From: SABI01 sp964453215
Lineage (GTDB): Bacteria > Spirochaetota > Spirochaetia > Sphaerochaetales > Sphaerochaetaceae
Assembly (NCBI GenBank): GCA_964453215.1
Contig: CAYVRR010000053.1
Location: 1 to 14,113 of the forward strand
Reading direction: 5' to 3'
Length of the DNA stretch: 14,113 nucleotides
Shown: in pieces, positions 1 to 7,200 of the stretch
How positions within the stretch are numbered: the first letter of the stretch is position 1
Layout of the letters: every line of letters starts with the position of its first letter
Translations under genes and position numbers: made by a program
The notes under the pieces: generated by a model
Seen by the model: only the letters and a program-made list of their open reading frames with translations
Told to the model about the DNA's origin: nothing
Databases searched by the model: none

Positions 1-512
1 AGCTTTTGGATATGCGCATTGATGGATACAACGATACCTATTCGATTCAGGATTTATTCCCTGTACGCAACGAGCTGGGAGAAATTTCTGCTCCCGTGCT
101 TTTTAAGAACTATCAACGGACTTGGGAAGAGCGACAGAAGGCCAATGGGGTGAAAGTTCATTCCAGTTTTGCCCTTGCTTCCTTAGGTGCACTTGACAGC
201 ACCTACTTTGAAAGCCAGGCACGAAAGCAGTTTGAAGTTGACAACCCCCAAAGCGATACCAGCGTAGTGCTCTTTGGACACACCCACGTCCCATTTTTCT
301 ACGACTATGGCAATGACCACTACTACGTAAATACCGGTACTTGGATTGACCACAACCTCAATTATAAAGAGAAGGATGGTAGCCTCCTCAGCAGGACGTT
401 CGCGGTGGTGACCACCGGGCCTTCTTCTACTGCTGTTGATATCTATCAATATCAAGAGGATGGTCGGTTGCGCGATCTCAAGAGCCAATTGCTCGCTGAC
501 CATGAGATATAG
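1..512 (+). CDS. Calcineurin-like metallophosphoesterase, C-terminal part (5' end outside window)
   Basis: About 169 codons of a longer gene are visible. The frame stays open to the left edge, so the TTG at position 6 is probably not the start. The fragment holds the C-terminal metal-site signature of the calcineurin-like phosphoesterase fold: a GHTHVP motif near residue 91, then a YVNTGTWID stretch near residue 107, where family members place a strand and conserved Asn-Thr-Gly. The N-terminal DxH, GD and GNHD motifs must lie upstream. The family hydrolyses phosphomono- or diesters with a two-metal centre; the substrate cannot be told from this part. No signal peptide or membrane segment is visible. 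Sampled lines have about 38-53% GC, clearly above the genes that follow. The next sequence downstream is an insertion-sequence relic, so this gene probably marks the edge of the older chromosome. Confidence 0.85.
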   Translation, partial: LLDMRIDGYNDTYSIQDLFPVRNELGEISAPVLFKNYQRTWEERQKANGVKVHSSFALASLGALDSTYFESQARKQFEVDNPQSDTSVVLFGHTHVPFFYDYGNDHYYVNTGTWIDHNLNYKEKDGSLLSRTFAVVTTGPSSTAVDIYQYQEDGRLRDLKSQLLADHEI

Positions 513-540
513 TAAGTCTCCAAATTGACTGCTACCTTCA

Positions 541-570
541 TCGTAAGCTTCTTAATCAGGAGGCTTACGA
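541..570. repeat. 8-bp inverted repeat, possible left end of IS66-type element
   Basis: Perfect arms TCGTAAGC (541-548) and GCTTACGA (563-570) flank 14 bases. The right arm ends on the A of the relic tnpA start codon, and an AGGAGG ribosome binding site (558-563) lies in the loop and right arm. From general knowledge, IS66-family ends begin with GTAA or GTAAGC, so 543 could be the first base of the element. I found no matching right end or target duplication downstream. Confidence 0.4.
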
Positions 571-906
571 TGAATAAGCAGTATGGTAAAGAATAAAAGA
601 AGCAATTAATTGCTGAATGCCAACAATGGATAGAAGAAGGTAAGAATATAAGCTCTTATCCTCAAGAAAGAAGTGTTCCTAAAGGAACATTGTACTACTG
701 GGTTCAAGTGAGAAAATCAAATACAGCCGCACCGAAACCATCACTAGTACACATCCATTGGGTTCGAACAGAAACTAAGATAGGCTCTGTTTCTTATTTT
801 TTTAGTAGAAATGAGATGTGGCTCATTATCTTTTGTGTGTAATGACGGCTATAGTCAAGAATTAATTGAAGCTACACTAGTTTTCATTAAAAATGTGTGC
901 TCTATT
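570..906 (+). pseudogene. Relic of IS66-family tnpA (transposase accessory protein)
   Basis: Starting at ATG 570, behind a good AGGAGG site, the frame reads MNKQYGKE and then hits TAA at 594-596. Reading through, it continues KKQLIAECQQWIEEGKN, then a region ending GTLYYWVQVRKS. This is the helix-turn-helix pattern of IS66 TnpA, where a Ser-x-x-x-Tyr-Trp helix recognises DNA. After about codon 75 the protein-like reading jumps one frame at a run of seven T (797-803). It then continues VEMRCGSLSFVCNDGY and ELIEATLVFIKNVCSI, matching the C-terminal pattern of these proteins. One nonsense codon plus one +1 frameshift means no intact protein. The relic ends where tnpB begins, the usual IS66 order. 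Family assignment is by eye only. Confidence 0.6.
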
Positions 907-1045
907 ATGATCTTCTCACTTCATCAATATGAATTTTTTCGTGTGCAGTAAAAAAACCGATATGAGGATAGGGGAACTTACTTCCTTCTATAAAGTCTAC
1001 CCCAATGTGAAATTCCATCGGGTTTGGATTCTTCTCAGAAGGTAA
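907..1045 (+). pseudogene. Relic of IS66-family tnpB, truncated
   Basis: ATG 907 directly follows the tnpA-like reading. It gives MIFSLHQYEFF, then a stop (949-951). One base to the side, the sequence resumes as SKKTDMRIGELTSFY and runs to TAA at 1043-1045. IS66 TnpB proteins have a Tyr-rich start and then a hallmark (P)TDMRKGI motif at about residue 20, so KTDMRIG at the right distance is good support. Dropping one T from the run of six T before CGTGTG joins the two pieces as YEFFVCSKKTDMRIG. Only about 45 codons remain of a protein normally near 115 residues, so the rest was deleted. Non-functional. Confidence 0.55.
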
Positions 1046-1166
1046 CATCTCTCCATTGGTTACACGCCTAGGCTTTGTTAATTCAAGAGCTGTGGTAAGA
1101 TATCTGGTTGGGAGAAATTATTCTTTCATCAAGCTAAGATACCAAAACAGTGCCATAATTATCTAA
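1026..1166 (+). pseudogene. Possible scrap of IS66 tnpC transposase
   Basis: A 46-codon open stretch in another frame overlaps the tnpB relic and contains SPLVTRLGFVNSRAVV and then YLVGRNYSFIKLRYQ. The tyrosine spacing Y-x5-Y-x6-Y matches the IS66 TnpC segment that commonly reads Y(I/V)V..KY...LPLYRQE. The position after tnpA and tnpB is as expected. The stretch is short and the match is by memory, so this is only a suggestion. No DDE catalytic motif is present, and the bulk of a roughly 500-residue transposase is missing. Confidence 0.25.
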
Positions 1167-1429
1167 CCTGAGTACCACTATTTATTATCCACTATATTAG
1201 TCTACCCACTCAAAACAGTGAAAAGAATTTTACTTGATTTTTACAAGGGTAAGATATTTATATAGATGAGAACCTTCTTTTAAGAACGTTAAGGTCGTCT
1301 TTTTAGTATGATGTATTTCAACAATAGTAGATGAAATGTATTCATCTCACTTTTACCTTGATGAATACGTATAAGGATAAGATAATCTTTCTCTCTTATA
1401 ATTTGCACTACATATAGACGAGCTGTTAA
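1167..1429. other. Non-coding stretch with nested hairpins downstream of phd-uma2
   Basis: No convincing gene. GTATTCATC (1338-1346) can pair with GATGAATAC (1360-1368) through a 13-base loop. Alternatively AGATGAA (1329-1335) can pair with TTCATCT (1341-1347) through a 5-base loop. The two stems share bases 1341-1346, so only one can form at a time. Neither has a clean U-run on the minus strand, so calling this the terminator of the phd-uma2 transcript would be a guess. Some of the stretch may be unrecognisable insertion-sequence remains. Confidence 0.35.
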
Positions 1430-2188
1430 TTATGAACTTGGCACAAGAGCCTTTAGCCCTTTAAAATAGATAGAGTGAGCATATACATCACTTGATGTGT
1501 AGATAATTTCATCTTGAATATCATTATCATAGAAAGAAAAAACGGTAACAGTGTTGTTTTTAGGATCTACATGCCAACACTCTTTAATCCCACTTTCCAT
1601 ATAGAGTCCAAGCTTTCTCACTCGATCATTGCTTCTATTGTGAGAAGAGAGGATTTCCACAACTAAGGTGGGAATTCCTTTATACCTATCTTTTTCATTC
1701 ACATCTTTTTCATAATCGCATAGCACCATAAGGTCTGGTTGCACCACATTAATATTATCATCTATTTCTTTACTCTGATGTAGATTTCTTTTACGAATGA
1801 GCTCTATATCAAAAGGAGATAGAAATGGACTACAACCAGGTATATCTTGGAAGTAGTTTCTAAACTCAACGTGAAAATCACCAATAATCTTCTGGTGAGT
1901 AAAACTTGGTGAAGATAATTGGTACACGACCCCATCGATGAGCTCATATCGCCTGTTACTATGTTCAGTTAGTTCAATAAAGTCACGATAGCTTAACCCC
2001 TCTTCTTTTTTGCACCTTGTGCCATACTGTATTACTTCTTCCCCTACCAACAACGTATCAAGGCCATGATTACTTCCACTTAGTACAGCCTGAAATACAC
2101 CATTACGAGTAATGATCACAGGTTCAACACTACACATTCGTAGATACTTCCCAAAATTATTCTGTACATCTGTCGCTGTCACTACCAT
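1430..2188 (-). CDS. Phd/YefM-type antitoxin domain fused to a Uma2-family (PD-(D/E)XK) nuclease domain
   Basis: 252 aa. Start is ATG 2188 with AGGAGGA five bases upstream. Residues 1 to about 45 (TATDVQNNFGKYL, then PVIITRNGVFQAVLSG) are a full Phd/YefM N-terminal domain, which in free-standing antitoxins dimerises and binds operator DNA. Residues about 65-250 are a Uma2/DUF820 domain. It has YELIDG (E82), VQPDLMV (D152), VVEILS (E178) and a final K-L-x2-Y-x3-G-x2-E-C-W-x2-D block at 192-208, i.e. the acidic centre and helix of the restriction-endonuclease-like fold. Catalytic residues appear intact. I see no separate toxin or antitoxin gene beside it. I infer a self-repressing DNA-binding protein whose effector is a nuclease-like domain. 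Its real substrate is unknown, as for Uma2 proteins in general. Unlike its accessory neighbours, the frame is undamaged. Confidence 0.85.
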   Translation of the reverse strand: MVVTATDVQNNFGKYLRMCSVEPVIITRNGVFQAVLSGSNHGLDTLLVGEEVIQYGTRCKKEEGLSYRDFIELTEHSNRRYELIDGVVYQLSSPSFTHQKIIGDFHVEFRNYFQDIPGCSPFLSPFDIELIRKRNLHQSKEIDDNINVVQPDLMVLCDYEKDVNEKDRYKGIPTLVVEILSSHNRSNDRVRKLGLYMESGIKECWHVDPKNNTVTVFSFYDNDIQDEIIYTSSDVYAHSIYFKGLKALVPSS

Positions 2189-2227
2189 AAGATCCTCCTA
2201 GTGAAATTATCTCATGCCTATATGAAA

Positions 2228-2256
2228 AGTATATCAAGAGCCTTAGCTAATCGCAA
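2228..2256 (-). promoter_or_regulatory. Promoter of phd-uma2
   Basis: On the minus strand a -35 element TTGCGA (2256-2251) is followed by exactly 17 bases and then a -10 element TATACT (2233-2228). The start codon lies about 40 bases below the -10 box and has a strong ribosome binding site. Both boxes match the sigma-70 consensus at four or five of six positions. Confidence 0.6.
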
Positions 2257-2269
2257 CAATATTAGCTAA
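2243..2269. promoter_or_regulatory. Twin TTAGCTAA palindromes, probable operator for the Phd domain
   Basis: TTAGCTAA occurs at 2243-2250 and 2262-2269. Each copy is itself a perfect palindrome. With one flanking base the pair also forms a 9-bp inverted repeat (TTAGCTAAT/ATTAGCTAA) around a 9-base spacer. One copy fills the spacer next to the -35 box and the other lies just upstream of it, where a bound repressor would block RNA polymerase. Phd-type domains typically autorepress through paired short palindromes, so the protein encoded below is the obvious ligand. This is inference. Confidence 0.55.
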
Positions 2270-2428
2270 CCTTTGTTAAGACATCTCTTACCTATTAAAA
2301 ATAGTAGATAGGTATTTCTAAATGTATATTCTCTTACCAAAGGTGTAACATATGAGTTCTAATTTAAACTTTTTATTGTTATGCTCACTAATTTCCTCAT
2401 CAATTTATTCAATATTTTCACTAATAAT

Positions 2429-2475
2429 ATGATAGAAACTGTCAAATTCTGACAGTTTCTGTCATATATTGTGTT
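2429..2475. repeat. Palindromic repeat, copy 1 (operator-like)
   Basis: The core is GAAACTGTCA (2434-2443 region), AATTC, then TGACAGTTTC. It is preceded by ATGATA and followed by TGTCAT and TGTGTTGCAA. The same arrangement occurs at about 4143-4203 upstream of abiEi, with the same palindrome arms, a different 5-base loop and a few small insertions. Copy 1 lies about 160 bases beyond the abiEii stop, so the two copies bracket the abiE operon. Confidence 0.7.
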
Positions 2476-2635
2476 GCAATAATATACGATGAGATTTTTA
2501 TTATGTGAGTAGCTCTTCTTTAAAAAGGGAGGGAAGGGTAGCAGGATTTATTATATCACGTATTTTTTTTTAATGGGTATCTAGACATGTGTTATACACA
2601 CATAGGATAAGAGTAACTTGTTTACCCTTTTTGTG

Positions 2636-3482
2636 CTAAAGTTTATCTAATTGTTTGAGAAACACTTCTTTACTCCAGAGATTAATCGATACCTGTTCGA
2701 GTGGTGGTATGAACCTTCTGACATCTTTTGCAGCTTCTAGCCAGTCAATATTGCTAATTTTATTGTAAAGGGCATTATAAAGCCAAGAATGGTCGATTTG
2801 TATCTTTGTACTTTTCCAAGGTCCCGTTTGGTACAAAGCCTCCTGAAGGTAGTTGTAATTGATGGGAGTTCTATGAGATGTGTACCACAAAAAATCATAC
2901 CAGTCTCGCCCTTTCACATAATTTCTGCATAACAAGGCATGAATCTTGCCTGCAAATAAGGTAGCCATGTTTTGTACAGTAACTGATGATAGATATGGGA
3001 AATCGATATATTTTATTTCATTAATGCCCCCTAATGGAGGATTTGTATCTACTTCCAACTTAATACGAATTTTTCCGAGTTGTGACGTTTTACCTGCATA
3101 ATGCAGTGTCAAAATATTACAAAGAGCCTCATCTTTAAGGAAAGCAAGCTTGGTGATAGAGTCAGTATTACTTCTATCAGTAACTTCCATGTGGTAACCA
3201 AATGCTGTCACATCGAGTATCACTTGATTCAGATATTCGTTCCATAAAAAATGAGGATTAGGTTCTAAAAGTGAAAAATCAAGATCCTCACTGTAGCGAT
3301 TAAGTCCATAAAAAATACGTAAACAGGTTCCTCCTTGGAAAGATGCTTTATTAAAAAAATCAGTTCTTCCTAAAGATGCAAGAATTACTTCTTGAGTTAT
3401 TTCTCGTAAAGCCTGTTTCTCTTCAAATTCAGAAGTAGCTGAAGTAAGTTTTCAATTTTTCTTCTATCATTCTTATACTCAT
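2636..3482 (-). pseudogene. abiEii: AbiEii-type nucleotidyltransferase toxin, frameshifted at codon 14
   Basis: ATG 3482 overlaps the abiEi stop as ATGA, the usual AbiE arrangement. The frame reads MSIRMIEEKLKTYFSYF and stops. Removing one T at about 3442-3443 makes it run SATSEFEEKQALREITQEV and on without a break to 2636: 281 residues, normal for the family. The repaired protein has the nucleotidyltransferase motif FQGGTCLRIFYGL (G50-G51) with SEDLDF (D66, D68). Further on are AGKIHALL (K179) and KGRDWYDFLWY (190-200), all typical of AbiEii/AbiGii toxins, which transfer nucleotides onto tRNA or other RNA in better-studied relatives. There is no ATG, GTG or TTG in the open frame between the shift and GTG 3223. 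A naive call would therefore give a 195-residue protein lacking the active site. As it stands it is probably dead, unless the extra base is a sequencing error. Confidence 0.85.
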
Positions 3483-4118
3483 AAAAATAACTCCTTTTTT
3501 AATCCCGCTAGAAACCTATTGACCCGGCGATTTGTATAATTCCCTTCTAATTCAAGAAAGTTGAATCTTGTAATTTCAGATAAGCTCCCTTTATCAATCC
3601 AAAGAGACTCTATAAGAGGTTCACTTGAAGTCCACTCTAGATGATGTAAATAGACATAATCGGCAAGAGCTTTTAAAGGTGTGGCTTGAAGCCATACATT
3701 ATTTGAATCATCCTGCATCCTTTCAACACCAGCAAAAAGCATTTTTTGAGGAACTTTTTCGCATTGTAAAGTGTCCAACAGGAGTTGCAAATTCTTTAAA
3801 AGAATGTCCTGTTACGGCAGTAATTGTTCTAACAGCCTCAGGAACCTACATTCAGTTACTTAAAGCAGACTCGAGACTAATGTAGGAGAGGGGGAAAATC
3901 ATGTGTGACACAGAATAGGGGTTTAATGTGCCTTTTCGGTAGTGTGGATTGAGTGTGTAAAGTCCTCTTTTAATCCTAATAATATCACCATCAGCGATGG
4001 CTCGCTTGACCAATGAGTATCGAGTATTTTCTGAAAAAGGAAGAAGTACAGATATTTCATGAGTTGAAAATACTGGCACTGGTACTTTCTCAATAATCAT
4101 TTTCACTAATCTATTCAT
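3479..4118 (-). pseudogene. abiEi: AbiEi-type antitoxin/repressor, broken by two stops and a frameshift
   Basis: Start ATG 4118 has GAGG six bases upstream. Codons 1-88 give the winged-helix DNA-binding part. Key blocks are VPVPVFSTHEI, NTRYSLVKRAIADGDIIRIKRGLYTL and PLSYISLESALSN. TGA (3854-3852) and TAG (3848-3846) then fall in the same frame, where relatives read Tyr-His-Gly-Trp. Reading continues VPEAVRTITAVTGHSFKEF to a run of five A (3755-3759). Removing one A restores RKVPQKMLFAGVER, ATPLKALADYVYLHHLEW and ELEGNYTNRRVNRFLAGL to the stop at 3479. The rebuilt length, about 212 codons, fits AbiEi. In the family this protein represses its own operon and neutralises AbiEii. Three separate lesions argue for real decay rather than sequencing error. 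Confidence 0.88.
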
Positions 4119-4142
4119 TCATCCTCTTTATACCCTTTTTTT

Positions 4143-4203
4143 ATGATAGAAACTGTCATTTACTGACAGTTTCTCTCATTTATCTTATGTTGTGTTATTG
4201 CAA
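4143..4203. promoter_or_regulatory. Palindromic operator upstream of abiEi (repeat copy 2)
   Basis: A perfect 10-bp inverted repeat, GAAACTGTCA (4149-4158) and TGACAGTTTC (4164-4173), around a 5-base loop lies about 30 bases upstream of the abiEi start codon. AbiEi antitoxins are known to repress their operon by binding inverted repeats in the promoter, so this is the likely operator. A near-copy lies on the far side of the operon at 2429-2475. Confidence 0.6.
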
Positions 4204-4252
4204 GAAAAATATTCAACCAATCAATCACAAAATCATTAAAAGGTTTATCCAT
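4160..4252 (-). CDS. Possible 30-residue ORF overlapping the end of the YhaN-like gene
   Basis: ATG 4252 lies within the last codons of the ATPase gene (cATGGATAA, whose TAA is that gene's stop). It opens a 30-codon frame beginning MDKPFNDFVIDWLNIF and ending at TAA 4162-4160, inside the abiE operator palindrome. The overlap would allow translational coupling, and the composition looks protein-like. No Shine-Dalgarno is evident, and the length is easily reached by chance in AT-rich DNA. I would not call it a gene without other evidence. Confidence 0.15.
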   Translation of the reverse strand: MDKPFNDFVIDWLNIFLAITQHKINERNCQ

Positions 4253-7200
4253 GAAGAACACTATCAATCCACCTCTCTACTATCTCATGATTTTCTGAGT
4301 TTACTAGTAGGTCCCTATATTTGACAAATAGATCTGATAAAATTTCATCTTTACGTTTTGGAACTTGCTCAGTAATAAATTCATTACCCATTAGCCAATT
4401 AGTGAGAACTTCTTGATATGAGCTGCTTAATCGTTGGATTCTTTTATCTTCTATTGCTTCGAGTAGCTCTTTTCCTTTAACTCCATCTTCTCCTACAACC
4501 TCTATTATTTGATCCCAGTAACCAGCATTTCTATTTAATGGAAGCTCTGGATCATTTAGATCACTTTTTGTAAGAACTCTACACCTACCTATGCGTGTAA
4601 GAGATTGTGCTCTTTGTAGAAGTGAAAACCTTTGTTCTAGCACAGGATCTTTGTGATGGTGAAGGGATGCCATTATTTGACCAATAGCACCTAATCCTCT
4701 CATCAAATAGGAAGAGAGGGTGACGGAGTCTTTAAAGAAGTGCCATGAATGGAGAGACTCAATTGATTGAAAGAGGGAAGGAGAGGGAACTGATAAACTA
4801 TTTCCATATTCATAGTAGTTTTCAATAACAGGTGGTAGATAGGTAGGTGTATAGGTATGTGAAATTAGTGGAGCATTGTCCCTTTTAAACCCACGAAAAG
4901 TATCCTCTAATTGAATAACTGTGATAGATTCATTTGTTGCACTTGTGAGTTTTTCAACTTCATCGCGTTGCGCTGTAAAATAGAATACCTGACGCTCTTT
5001 TGCAATTGTTGCAATGATGTTTGTGATGTGGTGAGCTTTTTCATCATCACTATTTGCAAGTAGTTCATCAAGGAATATGGGAAGGCGTACACCACTAGTC
5101 TCTTCCTGTAGCGTAATAAAAGCCATACGAATAGAGAAGAGGAGCTGAATTTTTGTTCCACTCGATAATTCATCTACTTTGAAGTTTCTCATTTGAACTG
5201 TATCGGTTACAAAAAAGCCATCATCATTCGCACTAAGCGTATAGTGGTAGTTGGTAATTTGTTCTAACCAATTACTTGCTTCAGTGAGCACTTGTGGGTG
5301 GAATGTGTGTTCACTCTCTTCTTGTATACTCTTTGAGATAGAATAGATCATATTCTGCATCACTTCTTTCTCCCTCAACTCATCTAATTCACCTAATGCT
5401 GCTTGATACTCCTGTTCACTGGTGGAAAGTTCATGTGAACTCGTTAATCTTTTATACGTCGCTTGTAGTCCTCCAAGAATAGTGGAGAGGGTAGTAACTT
5501 CCTCTAACTTCTTCTCTATGAGATTAAGTTCAGTATCAAGGTCCTCTACTCTAGTCGTTGTTGATAATTCTAAGGAAGAGGGATGAACAGAGGCTCTTCT
5601 TTCATACTCTTTAGTGAGATAGGAAATTTCTTGTATCAATTCATTATACTCACTTACTTGAGAGGTGAGTTCTTTTACACGCACTTCATCTCCACAGGGG
5701 ATGTGGATACTCTTATAAAACTCATCGATTGCTAGAAGAGAGGCTTCATGATTCTTTTCCAATATTTTGATACGAGTGGTGACACTCGTAAGCTGTTTGT
5801 GTAAAGCATGAGACTCATTCACTCTTTGTATAAGACTTTCACTCATCACTTTTAACTCAGTAAAATCATCAGTGTCACTATCGAGCTCTTTTTGTAATTG
5901 TAAGATAGCTTCATTTTCTTTATCTCTTGCTGCTTTTAACGCATCTTTTGCTTTTTTTTTGTGAATTTTATAGGTGCTCCAATAATCTAGCCTCTGTGCA
6001 AAATGAAAGAACTGCGCCCCTTCTAATCGTCCTTCATGTATAGGTAGGTTAAGAGCTCTAACTGCCTCTTTCCACTTCTCACTCCAAGTAGATAATTCAT
6101 CTCTAGCTTCTTCTACCTTTATTGTTTGATTGCGGATCTTCTCATTTCTTTGCTGAGCTATAGAGTTGTGTTCTATCATCTCATTAATAGTAAATAGAAT
6201 TTCGGTCAATTGTTTCGCATCCCAACTACGTGGAAGAGTGAAATTAAGGGTAGTGAGCATCTTCTCTAACTCTTTTTGAGATTCGTTGAGTTGTTCTGTT
6301 AACCTCTTATACTCACTATTATGAGTGAAGGCAGCGTTACTTATAACAAATAGGATAAGAGCTATTATTCCAGTTCCTATTGAAATAAGTGGGTGTGAGA
6401 AACTCACCATTGGGGTGATACCAAGAAGTAAGATTGCTGAGATAAGTAGGGCTATTGTAGCTTTTTTTCTATTAGGGATAGCATACTTAGAAGTTGCTTT
6501 ATGGGTGTACCACAGTGTGAGAAAATCAGAAGTTCGGATTAAGAGAGTTTTTAGCTTATTAGTATCTTGAAGTATCTCTTCTTCCTTTCCTAGTAGAGAG
6601 AGAAAGCGAGAAGCGGCATCAACTTTACACCTAATTGGTTCACACTCCGCAGCCAATTGTTTTAAAGCTGTGATGTGATCTTTCAATAGAGCCTCTTTTG
6701 GCCCATTAGCAATAAGCCACGAATGCTGACTTTCCCACTCATCTAATGTGCTAGAAGATTCAATGAACTCTTTTTCACACTCTTTTCGTATCCCCACTCG
6801 ATGATTACATTCATCAAAGATAGTTTGAAGACGCTTTGTAAAGTTAATATCGTTAATCTGTTCATCTGTAACTGAGCAAGAAGCTAACTCTTGAAGAAGT
6901 CTCTCCTTCTCATCTTTCATATCATTAAGGTCTTTTGTAGCACTCTTTTCAATGCTCTTAAGTTCGTTTAAACGGGAGTAAGATGATAAAGTTATATACT
7001 CAATAGAAGGGTGGAATCTCTCTAATTTCTTTTGCAGCTCTTGAATACGGGTGAGTGTTTCAAGTAATACTTGTGCCTCTATTATCGTATTCTTTTGTTG
7101 AGTGAGTTCTTTTGACTCTTCTATCTCTTTTTCTATTTTTACTATCTCATCTTGAATATTTCGATATTCTTTTTGATCCTTTATAATCTCTTTTACTCTT

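Larger units (their letters stand above)
2189..2635. other. Intergenic region between phd-uma2 and abiE: promoter, operator and a palindromic repeat
   Basis: About 450 bases without a credible gene. The part next to phd-uma2 holds its promoter and the twin TTAGCTAA sites. The middle holds one copy of a palindrome also found upstream of abiEi. A small 6-bp hairpin (ATGTGT/ACACAT near 2587-2603) lies close to the abiEii stop but lacks a U-run on the minus strand. Two poly-T/poly-A tracts near 2561-2571 look like ordinary AT-rich spacer. Confidence 0.5.

Noticed and set aside
183..503. 106-codon minus-strand frame inside the metallophosphoesterase
   Set aside because: Shadow of a well-supported gene; low-complexity Val/Ile-rich translation and no ribosome binding site.
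2189..2635. CRISPR array or tandem repeats suggested by repeated motifs
   Set aside because: Only isolated palindromes are present, with no regularly spaced repeats or spacers.
3852..3854. Selenocysteine or stop-codon recoding at the abiEi TGA
   Set aside because: A TAG two codons later and a downstream frameshift make decay far simpler, and no Cys-like position is expected there.
3625..3885. 86-codon open frame on the plus strand across abiEi
   Set aside because: It is the antisense of the abiEi coding sequence, whose reverse reading has many conserved family blocks.
4907..5173. 88-codon minus-strand frame inside the Rad50-like gene
   Set aside because: Alternate frame of the ATPase head region, which carries the signature and Walker B motifs in the main frame.
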